Part shown: positions 1 through 6,943 of the stretch, piece after piece
How positions within the stretch are numbered: position 1 is the first letter of the stretch
Layout: the number at the start of each line of letters is the position of its first letter
Source of the DNA: an uncultured Bryobacteraceae bacterium
Lineage (GTDB): Bacteria > Acidobacteriota > Terriglobia > Bryobacterales > Bryobacteraceae
DNA: 9,416 bases
Direction of reading: 5' to 3'
NCBI GenBank assembly: GCA_937921835.1
Contig: CAKZVG010000310.1
Span: 1 to 9,416, forward strand
Translations under genes and position numbers: made by a program
Notes under the pieces: generated by a model
The model's database searches: none
Told to the model about the DNA's origin: nothing
Seen by the model: the letters and a program-made list of their open reading frames with translations, nothing else

Positions 1-137
1 CGGCGCGGCTCGAAGCGTATCTCAAAAAGACCGGTGATCCCCGCTTCACCGGGCAGGGCGCGATCCTCGACGGCGTCATGCGGCGCTTCCCCTCGCTGAG
101 CGGCGCCGTGATGGCCGAGCAGGAGGGCCGGAAATAG
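1..137 (+). CDS. C-terminal fragment of a probable sulfatase
   Basis: An open frame enters from the left edge and stops at TAG 135-137, leaving about 44 C-terminal residues. The visible text includes YLKKTGDPRFTG followed by a region ending in RRFPS. A tail of the form 'L..YL..TGDPR..G.G..........YP' is typical of the C-terminus of type I (formylglycine-dependent) sulfatases of the arylsulfatase A / heparan-sulfatase kind, which are numerous in Acidobacteriota and Planctomycetota. The catalytic C-x-P/A-x-R motif and the metal ligands lie outside the window, so this rests only on resemblance of the tail. The gene may or may not be linked to what follows: 103 bases and a possible promoter separate it from the next gene. 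Confidence 0.5.
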   Translation, partial: ARLEAYLKKTGDPRFTGQGAILDGVMRRFPSLSGAVMAEQEGRK

Positions 138-155
138 CGCCGGCAAATACCCCGC

Positions 156-185
156 TTGTAACCGCCCACGCTTCTCGGATATGCT
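156..185 (+). promoter_or_regulatory. Possible sigma-70-type promoter for the 88-residue gene
   Basis: TTGTAA (156-161) and TATGCT (180-185) are separated by 18 bases. Each matches its consensus at four of six positions. The pair lies in the 103-base gap between the sulfatase stop and the next start. It is weak evidence in a GC-rich genome, and readthrough from upstream is equally possible. Confidence 0.3.
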
Positions 186-240
186 CGTTGCGAACCCGGC
201 GGCCGCTTCGCCACGCGCCGCCGGAGAAGGAGGTGGGCGA

Positions 241-507
241 ATGCTCAGTTCGTTTTCGGGGTTCAAAGCCCACTACGCGGGCATGACCGTGCTGGTCGTT
301 TCCGAGTTCAACGAATGGAGAATGCTGGCGTACGCTCCCGGCGTGACGTTGCACGGCCCGCGCCAGTTCTCCGAAACCAAGGCAAAAGAAAACGCCCGCC
401 TGCTGGTGGACAAGTACGTGCGCGAGAAGCGCGGCGAGGAACCGCCCTCCGGCGAGATCCAGTGGGAGCCGACCACCTCCGAGGACTGGGTCGTCTGGCG
501 CGGCTGA
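241..507 (+). CDS. Small conserved-looking hypothetical protein (88 residues)
   Basis: I do not recognise this protein. The frame is open from 181, but the ATG at 241 is preferred because a strong Shine-Dalgarno run (GGAGAAGGAGG) ends a few bases before it. The product is soluble, with no signal peptide or membrane segment. Its first half alternates hydrophobic and polar residues (MTVLVVSEFNEWRMLAY), suggesting a small beta-rich fold. A charged helical stretch follows (SETKAKENARLLVDKYVREKRG), and the tail is Trp-rich and acidic (IQWEPTTSEDWVVWRG). There are no cysteines and no visible metal-binding or catalytic motif. It converges on the FRG-domain gene with 73 bases between the stops. The good ribosome site and codon pattern support a real gene, but no function can be assigned. 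Confidence 0.7.
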   Translation: MLSSFSGFKAHYAGMTVLVVSEFNEWRMLAYAPGVTLHGPRQFSETKAKENARLLVDKYVREKRGEEPPSGEIQWEPTTSEDWVVWRG

Positions 508-550
508 AGCAGCCCTCACTCCAAGGCGACCCCGGCGATGGCGCCGTTCG

Positions 551-566
551 GGCGCGCCTTCGCGCC
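551..566. terminator. Possible hairpin between convergent genes
   Basis: GGCGCG (551-556), loop CCTT, CGCGCC (561-566) form a 6-bp GC stem in the 73-base gap between the stop of the 88-residue gene and the stop of the FRG gene. It is usable from either strand, but there is no T-run on either side, so it is not a canonical intrinsic terminator. Chance GC pairing is possible. Confidence 0.25.
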
Positions 567-580
567 GCCGGCCGCCAACC

Positions 581-1642
581 TCACGAACCGGCCGGCGCCG
601 CGCCCCGTTTGGCCAGCAGCTCCAGCAGCCGGGAGACCTTCTCCGGCGCCGGTTTCGGGTTTACCGAGATGGTCTCGCCGGTGCTCGCGTCGCGCCAGAT
701 CCCGTCGGCGCTGGTGGTAATCACCGCCGGGTGCGGACCGCCGCCCGCCGCATGACGGCCCACGTGCATCAGCGCACCGTCGAAACGCTCGATCACCGCC
801 AGGCAGCCGCCGCCAGGATATTCGAGTTCGATGATGTTGCTGGGGCTGTAGTAACGCTTCAGCCACTGGCTCAGGCCGTCCAATCCGGGGTAGATCACGC
901 GCTCGGTGATGTTGGCCATGTCGAGTTTGTCGCGGATCTCCCATTTGAGCGGCGCGGGGATGACGATCTTCCAGCACAGCTTCGAGCACTCCGGCTGCTT
1001 CCCGGCCAGCCAGGGCTCGAGTTGCGACACCGGGTCCGACATCATCGAAAACAGCGCCATCTGGTTCACGATGCGCTCGTCAAGCGAGGGGGGCTCGAAA
1101 AAGATCACGCACGGCCCGCCCTCCTTCCGCACGCGCTCGTCGAACGCCGCCAGCGTGCGGGCGTAGCTGTCCAGCATGTCGGCGGTGAAAACCGAAGCGC
1201 CTTCCTTCCGGAGCAGTTCCGCCAACGGGCGCGGCAAAAAGCGCTGCGCCTCGACGCAGTTCACGCACCAGACGACGGCGTCGCGCGCGAAGTCCTCCAG
1301 GTGTTCGGTCGTGAAGTGCAGCGCCACGAAGGGCGAGAAGGTCCAGTCCAGCAGTCGGGTCGGCAAGCCGTGATGCTTGGCCACCGCCAGCCAGTTCCAG
1401 GCCGAATCGCCGGGCGCCGCGCTGCGGTGCGCGTACTTCCGGAAGTTGCGCAGCACGTGGTACTCCAGGCCGCCGAAGGAGCCGCCCAGCCGGTGCAGCG
1501 ACGTGGTGAGCGGGCGGTCGCGATGCGCCAGCGCGCGAAACACGAAGGGCGGCCGGAACCGGCCGTGCGCGGGGTGCCACGACCCTTCGTACAACCGGTC
1601 GAGCAACTCGTTCCAGCTTTGGACGCGGATCTCTTCGATCAT
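581..1642 (-). CDS. FRG-domain protein
   Basis: This 353-residue minus-strand protein has the hallmarks of the FRG domain family (named for an N-terminal Phe-Arg-Gly motif). It has an N-terminal 'PPFVFRA' around residues 31-37, where the usual Gly is Ala. It also has the strongly conserved block around residues 90-112, HHGLPTRLLDWTFSPFVALHF. The biochemical role of the family is not established; members occur as scattered accessory genes. The C-terminal 200 residues have no recognised domain. There is no signal peptide or transmembrane segment, so it is probably cytosolic. The frame is open for 68 codons beyond the chosen start, to 1846, but that would overlap the iscR promoter and coding start. 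The internal ATG at 1642 has a weak purine stretch (AGG) before it and gives a natural domain start. It is transcribed divergently from the ISC operon; no functional link is evident. Confidence 0.8.
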   Translation of the reverse strand: MIEEIRVQSWNELLDRLYEGSWHPAHGRFRPPFVFRALAHRDRPLTTSLHRLGGSFGGLEYHVLRNFRKYAHRSAAPGDSAWNWLAVAKHHGLPTRLLDWTFSPFVALHFTTEHLEDFARDAVVWCVNCVEAQRFLPRPLAELLRKEGASVFTADMLDSYARTLAAFDERVRKEGGPCVIFFEPPSLDERIVNQMALFSMMSDPVSQLEPWLAGKQPECSKLCWKIVIPAPLKWEIRDKLDMANITERVIYPGLDGLSQWLKRYYSPSNIIELEYPGGGCLAVIERFDGALMHVGRHAAGGGPHPAVITTSADGIWRDASTGETISVNPKPAPEKVSRLLELLAKRGAAPAGS

Positions 1643-1704
1643 TTCAGCCTGCCGCCCGGCGGACGCGCTCGCTTTGCCCGGCCCGCCTCTTTCCACTCTA
1701 ACCG

Positions 1705-1720
1705 CGCCGCCCAGGCGGCG
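1705..1720. repeat. GC-rich 16-base inverted repeat in the divergent intergenic region
   Basis: CGCCGCC (1705-1711) and GGCGGCG (1714-1720) are perfect 7-base inverted arms around CA. The repeat lies about 60 bases upstream of the FRG gene start and about 50 bases upstream of the iscR -35 box. It would form a short hairpin in the FRG leader RNA, or act as a protein site. No known operator is recognised, and short GC palindromes are expected by chance at this composition. The rest of the 1643-1769 stretch has an AT-rich patch (about 1723-1750) that could act as an UP element for iscR. I see no convincing FRG promoter. Confidence 0.35.
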
Positions 1721-1769
1721 GATATGAGATAATTTTGATCGGAATTTAAGCGACTGATCAGAAAGCCTC

Positions 1770-1798
1770 TTGACTCCCAAGGCAAGATTGGCTATCCT
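1770..1798 (+). promoter_or_regulatory. Promoter of the isc operon
   Basis: TTGACT (1770-1775, five of six to the -35 consensus) is followed after exactly 17 bases by TATCCT (1793-1798, four of six to the -10 consensus). An AT-rich segment lies just upstream (about 1723-1750). Expected initiation is near 1805, giving a leader of only about 25 bases before the iscR ATG. The -10 box abuts the palindromic operator-like element at 1799, as expected of a repressible promoter. Confidence 0.65.
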
Positions 1799-1827
1799 CG
1801 ATGTAGGACTGAAACAGTCCGATATCG
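1799..1827. promoter_or_regulatory. Probable IscR operator (type 1-like palindrome)
   Basis: This is a 29-base imperfect palindrome centred on 1813, with 11 of 14 base pairs symmetric. It includes perfect 6-base arms GGACTG / CAGTCC around AAA and outer arms CGAT / ATCG. The core GACTGAAACAGTC (1807-1819) fits the central part of the E. coli IscR type 1 consensus, recalled as GACT-R-WWW-Y-AGTC, at every position. The outer AT (1801-1802) and TAT (1823-1825) also fit. It starts at the base after the -10 box and spans the expected transcription start, so a bound Rrf2 repressor would block initiation. It ends three bases before the iscR ATG. Binding by the encoded IscR is inference. Confidence 0.7.
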
Positions 1828-1829
1828 GC

Positions 1830-2285
1830 ATGATGAAGCTGACCAAGAAAGCCGACTACGGCCTGATCGCCCTGAGACACCTGGCGGTGAACGCTAAGGA
1901 CGGAAGTTCGAGCGCCAAGGAGATCGCCGACCGGTACGGGATGCCGCTGCCGCTGTTGTCGAAGATCTTGCAGAAACTGGCCCGTTCCGGCGTCCTGCTC
2001 TCCGAGCACGGCACCAACGGGGGCTACCGGCTGGCGCGCGACCCGCGTCTGATTTCGGCGCTCGAGGTGATCCGCACTTTGGACGGACCCATCATTCTTA
2101 CTTCCTGCTTCGCCGACGCCGATGGGTGCGATCACTCCGGCCGCTGCACGGTGCGGGAGCCGCTGCGCAAGGTTCACGAAGGAATCCTCAGCCTGCTGGC
2201 GGGCATCAGCATTTCTGACATGTCGCAAGATCACGGGGAGAGAGGGACTGCCGCAGGCGGCTTGCACGTCCTGCCGCGCTGCTGA
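1830..2285 (+). CDS. iscR: IscR-type Rrf2-family Fe-S cluster regulator
   Basis: A 151-residue transcription factor that heads the isc operon and is expected to repress it when loaded with an Fe-S cluster. The N-terminus MMKLTKKADYGLIAL is the start of a typical Rrf2 winged helix. A helix-turn-helix lies around residues 28-54, and the wing carries the conserved EHGTNGGYRL (59-68). Three cysteines, Cys93, Cys100 and Cys106 (C-x6-C-x5-C), sit where IscR and NsrR ligate their cluster. The His two residues after the first intervening residue of the last Cys in E. coli IscR (C-x2-H) is absent: the sequence reads CTVREPL. Asp9 (A-D-Y-G) corresponds to the Asp ligand of Streptomyces NsrR. The start is ATG 1830 or the adjacent ATG 1833. 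An in-frame TTG at 1770 lies within the promoter and is rejected. There is no Shine-Dalgarno sequence, because the operator occupies the leader. A 23-base gap separates it from iscS. Confidence 0.9.
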   Translation: MMKLTKKADYGLIALRHLAVNAKDGSSSAKEIADRYGMPLPLLSKILQKLARSGVLLSEHGTNGGYRLARDPRLISALEVIRTLDGPIILTSCFADADGCDHSGRCTVREPLRKVHEGILSLLAGISISDMSQDHGERGTAAGGLHVLPRC

Positions 2286-2308
2286 GTTAAGGAAGGATTG
2301 GATTGCGT

Positions 2309-3523
2309 ATGAAACTGCCTATCTATATGGATTATCACGCGACCACGCCGATGGACCCGCGCGTGTTCGAGGCCATGGCGCCGTATTTCACCGAGTGGTT
2401 CGGGAACGCCGCCAGCCGCAACCACGCCTTCGGCTGGAAAGCCGAGGAAGCGGTGGAAACGGCGCGCAAGCAAATCGCCGGCCTGATCGGCGCCAATCCG
2501 AAAGAGATCATTTTCACCAGCGGCGCCACCGAATCCAACAACCTGGCCATCAAGGGCGTGGCGGAGATGTACGCCGAGAAGGGCAACCACATCATCACCG
2601 CCGCCACCGAGCACAAGGCGGTGCTCGACACCTGCAAGCGCCTGGAGAAGCACGGCTGCCGCGTCACCTACCTGCCGGTGAAGGCGGATGGTCTGATCGA
2701 CCTCGACATGCTGCGCGAGGCCATCACGGACAAGACGATTCTGATCTCGATCATGTACGCCAACAACGAGATCGGCGTTCTCCAGCCCATCGCCGAGATT
2801 GGCCGCATCGCGCGCGAGCGGGGCGTGCTGTTTCATACCGACGCCGTGCAGGCGGCCGGCAAAGTTCCGCTCGACGTCAACCGCGACAACATCGATCTGG
2901 CCTCTGTCACCGCCCACAAGATGTACGGCCCGAAAGGGGTAGGCGCGCTCTATGTGCGCCGCAAGAATCCCCGCGTGCAGTTGACGGCGCAGATGGACGG
3001 TGGCGGACACGAGCGCGGCATGCGTTCCGGCACGCTGAACGTGCCCGGGATCGTCGGCTTCGGGGCGGCCGCGGCCATCTGCCAGCGGGAAATGCCCGAA
3101 GAGTCGGCCCGGATCCGCCGCCTGCGCGACAAGCTGAAGGACCGCCTGCTGAGCGAACTCGACGAGGTCTACATCAACGGCTCGCTGGAGCACCGCCTGC
3201 CCAATAATCTGAACATCAGCTTCGCCTACGTCGAAGGCGAGAGCCTGCTCATGGGCATCAACGACGTGGCGGTATCGAGCGGCTCGGCCTGCACCTCGGC
3301 CACCCTCGAGCCCAGCTACGTGCTCAAGGCCCTGGGAGCCGGCGACGACCTGGCGCACTCCTCCATCCGCTTCGGCCTTGGCCGCTTCAACACCGAGGAG
3401 GAAGTGGACTACGTGGCCGAAAAGGTGATCTCGGTGGTGCGCAAGCTGCGCGAGTTGTCGCCGCTCTACGAGATGGTGAAGGAGGGCGTGGATCTGGCCA
3501 AGGTCCAGTGGTCCGCGCATTGA
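2309..3523 (+). CDS. iscS: Cysteine desulfurase IscS
   Basis: A PLP-dependent class V aminotransferase-fold enzyme that converts L-cysteine to alanine and passes persulfide sulfur to IscU and other acceptors. The 404-residue length equals E. coli IscS. It begins [19 protein letters not shown], nearly the same as the E. coli start. Visible residues are His102 in the ATEHKAV block, Asp178 ([10 protein letters not shown]), the PLP-binding Lys204 in [10 protein letters not shown], the [12 protein letters not shown] block, and the mobile loop [16 protein letters not shown] with active-site Cys328. ATG 2309 is chosen because it matches the family start. A TTG at 2303 in the same frame is closer to the purine-rich ribosome site TAAGGAAGG (2288-2296) and would add two residues. 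It follows iscR by 23 bases and precedes iscU by 52. Every catalytic residue is present. Confidence 0.97.
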   Translation: MKLPIYMDYHATTPMDPRVFEAMAPYFTEWFGNAASRNHAFGWKAEEAVETARKQIAGLIGANPKEIIFTSGATESNNLAIKGVAEMYAEKGNHIITAATEHKAVLDTCKRLEKHGCRVTYLPVKADGLIDLDMLREAITDKTILISIMYANNEIGVLQPIAEIGRIARERGVLFHTDAVQAAGKVPLDVNRDNIDLASVTAHKMYGPKGVGALYVRRKNPRVQLTAQMDGGGHERGMRSGTLNVPGIVGFGAAAAICQREMPEESARIRRLRDKLKDRLLSELDEVYINGSLEHRLPNNLNISFAYVEGESLLMGINDVAVSSGSACTSATLEPSYVLKALGAGDDLAHSSIRFGLGRFNTEEEVDYVAEKVISVVRKLRELSPLYEMVKEGVDLAKVQWSAH

Positions 3524-3527
3524 AGCC

Positions 3528-3546
3528 GGCGGCAAGAGGGGCCGCC
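3528..3546 (+). other. Stem-loop in the iscS-iscU gap
   Basis: GGCGGC (3528-3533) and GCCGCC (3541-3546) form a 6-bp GC stem with loop AAGAGGG, five bases after the iscS stop and upstream of the iscU ribosome site (GGAAAGGAA, 3561-3569). There is no T-run, so it is not a terminator. It could affect transcript stability at the 3' end of iscS, or be chance. Confidence 0.35.
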
Positions 3547-3575
3547 CATTCTGGGAGCTAGGAAAGGAACACTGT

Positions 3576-3992
3576 ATGGCATATTCGGACAAAGTTCTGG
3601 ATCATTACAACAACCCGCGCAACGTGGGATCGCTGGACAAATCCGATCCGAACGTCGGCACTGGGATGGTCGGCGCGCCGGAGTGCGGGGACGTCATGAA
3701 GCTGCAATTGAAGGTGAATCCCGCGACCGGGATCATCGAAGACGCCAAGTTCAAGACCTTTGGCTGCGGCAGCGCCATCGCCAGTTCATCGCTCGCCACC
3801 GAGTGGATCAAGGGGCGGACCGTGGACGAGGCGCTCCAGATCAAGAACACCGACATCGTGAACGAACTCAGCCTGCCGCCGGTGAAGATCCACTGTTCGG
3901 TGCTGGCCGAGGACGCCATCAAGGCGGCCATCGCCGACTACAAGAAGAAGCAGCCGGCCGCCGAACCGCAGCCGGTGGCGCAAGAGGCGTAA
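3576..3992 (+). CDS. iscU: Fe-S cluster assembly scaffold IscU
   Basis: The scaffold on which [2Fe-2S] and [4Fe-4S] clusters are built from IscS-derived sulfur before transfer to apoproteins. The protein has 138 residues and resembles E. coli IscU along its whole length (start MAYSDKVLDHYNNPRNVGS). Cluster ligands are Cys37 and Asp39 (APECGDV), Cys64 (FGCGSA), and His106-Cys107 (KIHCSVLAEDA). The chaperone-recognition motif LPPVK (100-104) bound by HscA is intact, which agrees with the hscBA genes downstream. It differs from E. coli in one extra residue before Cys64 and a Pro/Ala/Gln-rich C-terminal tail (KKKQPAAEPQPVAQEA). A good ribosome site (GGAAAGGAA) precedes the ATG. It is the third gene of the operon, with a 56-base hairpin-containing gap before iscA. 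Confidence 0.97.
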   Translation: MAYSDKVLDHYNNPRNVGSLDKSDPNVGTGMVGAPECGDVMKLQLKVNPATGIIEDAKFKTFGCGSAIASSSLATEWIKGRTVDEALQIKNTDIVNELSLPPVKIHCSVLAEDAIKAAIADYKKKQPAAEPQPVAQEA

Positions 3993-4003
3993 GATGATTC
4001 AGT

Positions 4004-4035
4004 GGGCGGCGGCCGCTTCCCCCGGTCCGCCGCCC
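4004..4035 (+). other. Strong GC stem-loop in the iscU-iscA gap
   Basis: GGGCGGCGG (4004-4012) pairs perfectly with CCGCCGCCC (4027-4035), a 9-bp GC stem. The loop can close further through CCG (4013-4015) with CGG (4023-4025). The stem ends one base before the iscA Shine-Dalgarno sequence GGAAGG (4036-4041). No T-run follows, so termination is unlikely. The position suggests mRNA processing, 3' protection of the iscSU part, or tuning of iscA translation; that role is inference. Confidence 0.55.
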
Positions 4036-4048
4036 GGAAGGTTCAGCG

Positions 4049-4372
4049 ATGATTCAAGTGACACCCAAGGCGGTTGCCAAGATCCGCGAGGCTTTTGCCC
4101 GCGAAGGAGTCTCCGGCGGGGGCTTGCGCCTCGGGGTGCTGGGAGGCGGCTGCTCCGGTTTGACCTACCAGTTCAAATACGATCCCAAGCAGCGCCCCAC
4201 CGACCAGGTCTTCGAATTCGGGGATGTCAGGATTTTCGTCGACCCGAAGAGCATGCTCTACCTGGACGGCATGACGCTCGACTACAAAGAGTCGCTTATG
4301 TACTCCGGATTCGCCTTCGACAACCCGCACGCCAAGAAGAGCTGCGGGTGCGGAACCTCTTTCTCCGCCTGA
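4049..4372 (+). CDS. iscA: A-type Fe-S carrier protein IscA
   Basis: A 107-residue A-type carrier thought to accept clusters or iron from the assembly machinery and deliver them, particularly for [4Fe-4S] maturation. The three conserved cysteines fall at the E. coli IscA positions: Cys35 (GGGCSGLTY) and Cys99/Cys101 near the C-terminus (SCGCGTSF). The N-terminus MIQVTPKAVAKIREAF and the segment ending SGFAFDNPHAKKSCGCG are typical of the HesB/IscA family, and the length equals E. coli IscA. The start is fixed by GGAAGG (4036-4041) seven bases before the ATG. Its TGA overlaps the hscB ATG by one base (TGATG at 4370-4374), implying translational coupling. ErpA is a close relative, but the operon position and Cys spacing favour IscA. 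Confidence 0.95.
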   Translation: MIQVTPKAVAKIREAFAREGVSGGGLRLGVLGGGCSGLTYQFKYDPKQRPTDQVFEFGDVRIFVDPKSMLYLDGMTLDYKESLMYSGFAFDNPHAKKSCGCGTSFSA

Positions 4373-4986
4373 TGGAAAAAGACAACTGCTGGCAATGCGG
4401 CCACCGCTCGGCGGCGTCTCTGTTCTGCCGCTTCTGTAACGCCCTTCAGCCGCCGGTGATGGATTACTATGCCTTCCTCGGCATGCCTCGGCGCTTGAAG
4501 ATCGAGCCCGGCGAACTGGAGGCCACCTTCTATCGCATGAGCCGCCTGCTCCATCCCGACCGCTACCTCCGGCGCACCCCCCGCGAGCGCCAGTACTCGC
4601 TCGAGGCCACGGCCATACTCAACGACGCCTACCGCGTCTTGCGAGATCCCGTCAAGCGCGCCGAGTATGTTCTCCGCCAGGAAGGCTTCAACATCGGTGA
4701 GCAGCGCGGCAACGACGTTCCGCCGGAGCTGCTCGAAGAGGTTTTCGAACTGAACGAGTCGCTCGAGGAACTGCGCGGGGGCGACCAGTCGGCGCGCCCG
4801 CAGCTTGAGCAGGCCCGCCAGCGCTTTCTCGGCATGCAACGCGAAGCCGACCAGGAACTCGACCGCCTCTTCGCGGACTACGACGCCCGCGGCGACCGCC
4901 AGACGCTGGCCAGCATCCGCGCCCTCCTGAACCGCCGCCGCTACATCAGCAACCTGGCGGGCGAGGTCGAAAAGGAGCTGTTGTAG
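4372..4986 (+). CDS. hscB: Fe-S assembly J-domain co-chaperone HscB with N-terminal tetracysteine motif
   Basis: A J-protein that delivers IscU to HscA and stimulates its ATPase. The 204 residues comprise three parts. The first is an N-terminal C-x2-C...C-x2-C module (Cys6, Cys9, Cys19, Cys22) that looks like a small zinc-binding finger. The second is a J-domain (about 31-105) with the HPD motif at 61-63 (LLHPDRY) and a helix III region ending in VLRDPVKRAEYVL. The third is an acidic C-terminal HSCB oligomerisation domain (about 113-204) containing EEVFELNESLEEL, which binds IscU in homologues. E. coli HscB (171 residues) lacks the N-terminal Cys module; human HSCB and related eukaryotic proteins have one. 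The start is the ATG overlapping the iscA stop. There is no Shine-Dalgarno sequence, so translation probably depends on coupling. A 21-base gap separates it from hscA. Confidence 0.93.
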   Translation: MEKDNCWQCGHRSAASLFCRFCNALQPPVMDYYAFLGMPRRLKIEPGELEATFYRMSRLLHPDRYLRRTPRERQYSLEATAILNDAYRVLRDPVKRAEYVLRQEGFNIGEQRGNDVPPELLEEVFELNESLEELRGGDQSARPQLEQARQRFLGMQREADQELDRLFADYDARGDRQTLASIRALLNRRRYISNLAGEVEKELL

Positions 4987-5007
4987 TCCGCCGCCCCAAC
5001 CTAAGCC

Positions 5008-6861
<1,854 letters not shown>

Positions 6862-6892
6862 GAGGGCGGACGGCGCAGGAGGCGATGACTTT

Positions 6893-6912
6893 GGAACCGC
6901 GCGCGCGGTTCC
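6893..6912 (+). other. Perfect 20-base palindrome (stem-loop) in the hscA-iscX gap
   Basis: GGAACCGCGC (6893-6902) is followed directly by its reverse complement (6903-6912). As RNA this gives an 8-bp stem with a 4-base GCGC loop. It lies 31 bases after the hscA stop and 18 bases before the iscX ribosome site GGAGG. The bases after it (CCGACTCTACTTG) contain no T-run, so it is not a canonical terminator. It occupies the place where fdx lies in E. coli. A role as a processing or stability element, or as a protein site, is inference. Confidence 0.5.
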
Positions 6913-6943
6913 CCGACTCTACTTGCCGGCGGAGGACACGATT

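Noticed and set aside
731..1732. 333-codon + strand frame opposite the FRG gene
   Set aside because: The minus-strand frame contains the conserved FRG block, while this one is Arg/His/Val/Gln-rich filler.
1754..1761. CTGATCAG palindrome just upstream of the iscR -35 box
   Set aside because: An 8-base palindrome is too short to support as an operator, and it does not match the type 1-like element downstream.
1643..1846. N-terminal extension of the FRG gene up to 1846
   Set aside because: It would run through the iscR promoter, operator and start codon. The extra 68 residues have no domain, and the ATG at 1642 gives a compact start.
2231..3592. 453-codon minus-strand frame opposite iscS
   Set aside because: Shadow of iscS; the translation is repetitive in His, Val, Gln and Asp with no recognisable motif.
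3994..4371. Upstream extension of the hscB frame to 3994
   Set aside because: The frame stays open through iscA only by chance; iscA in its own frame is clearly real and hscB starts at the overlapping ATG with the Cys-finger directly after it.
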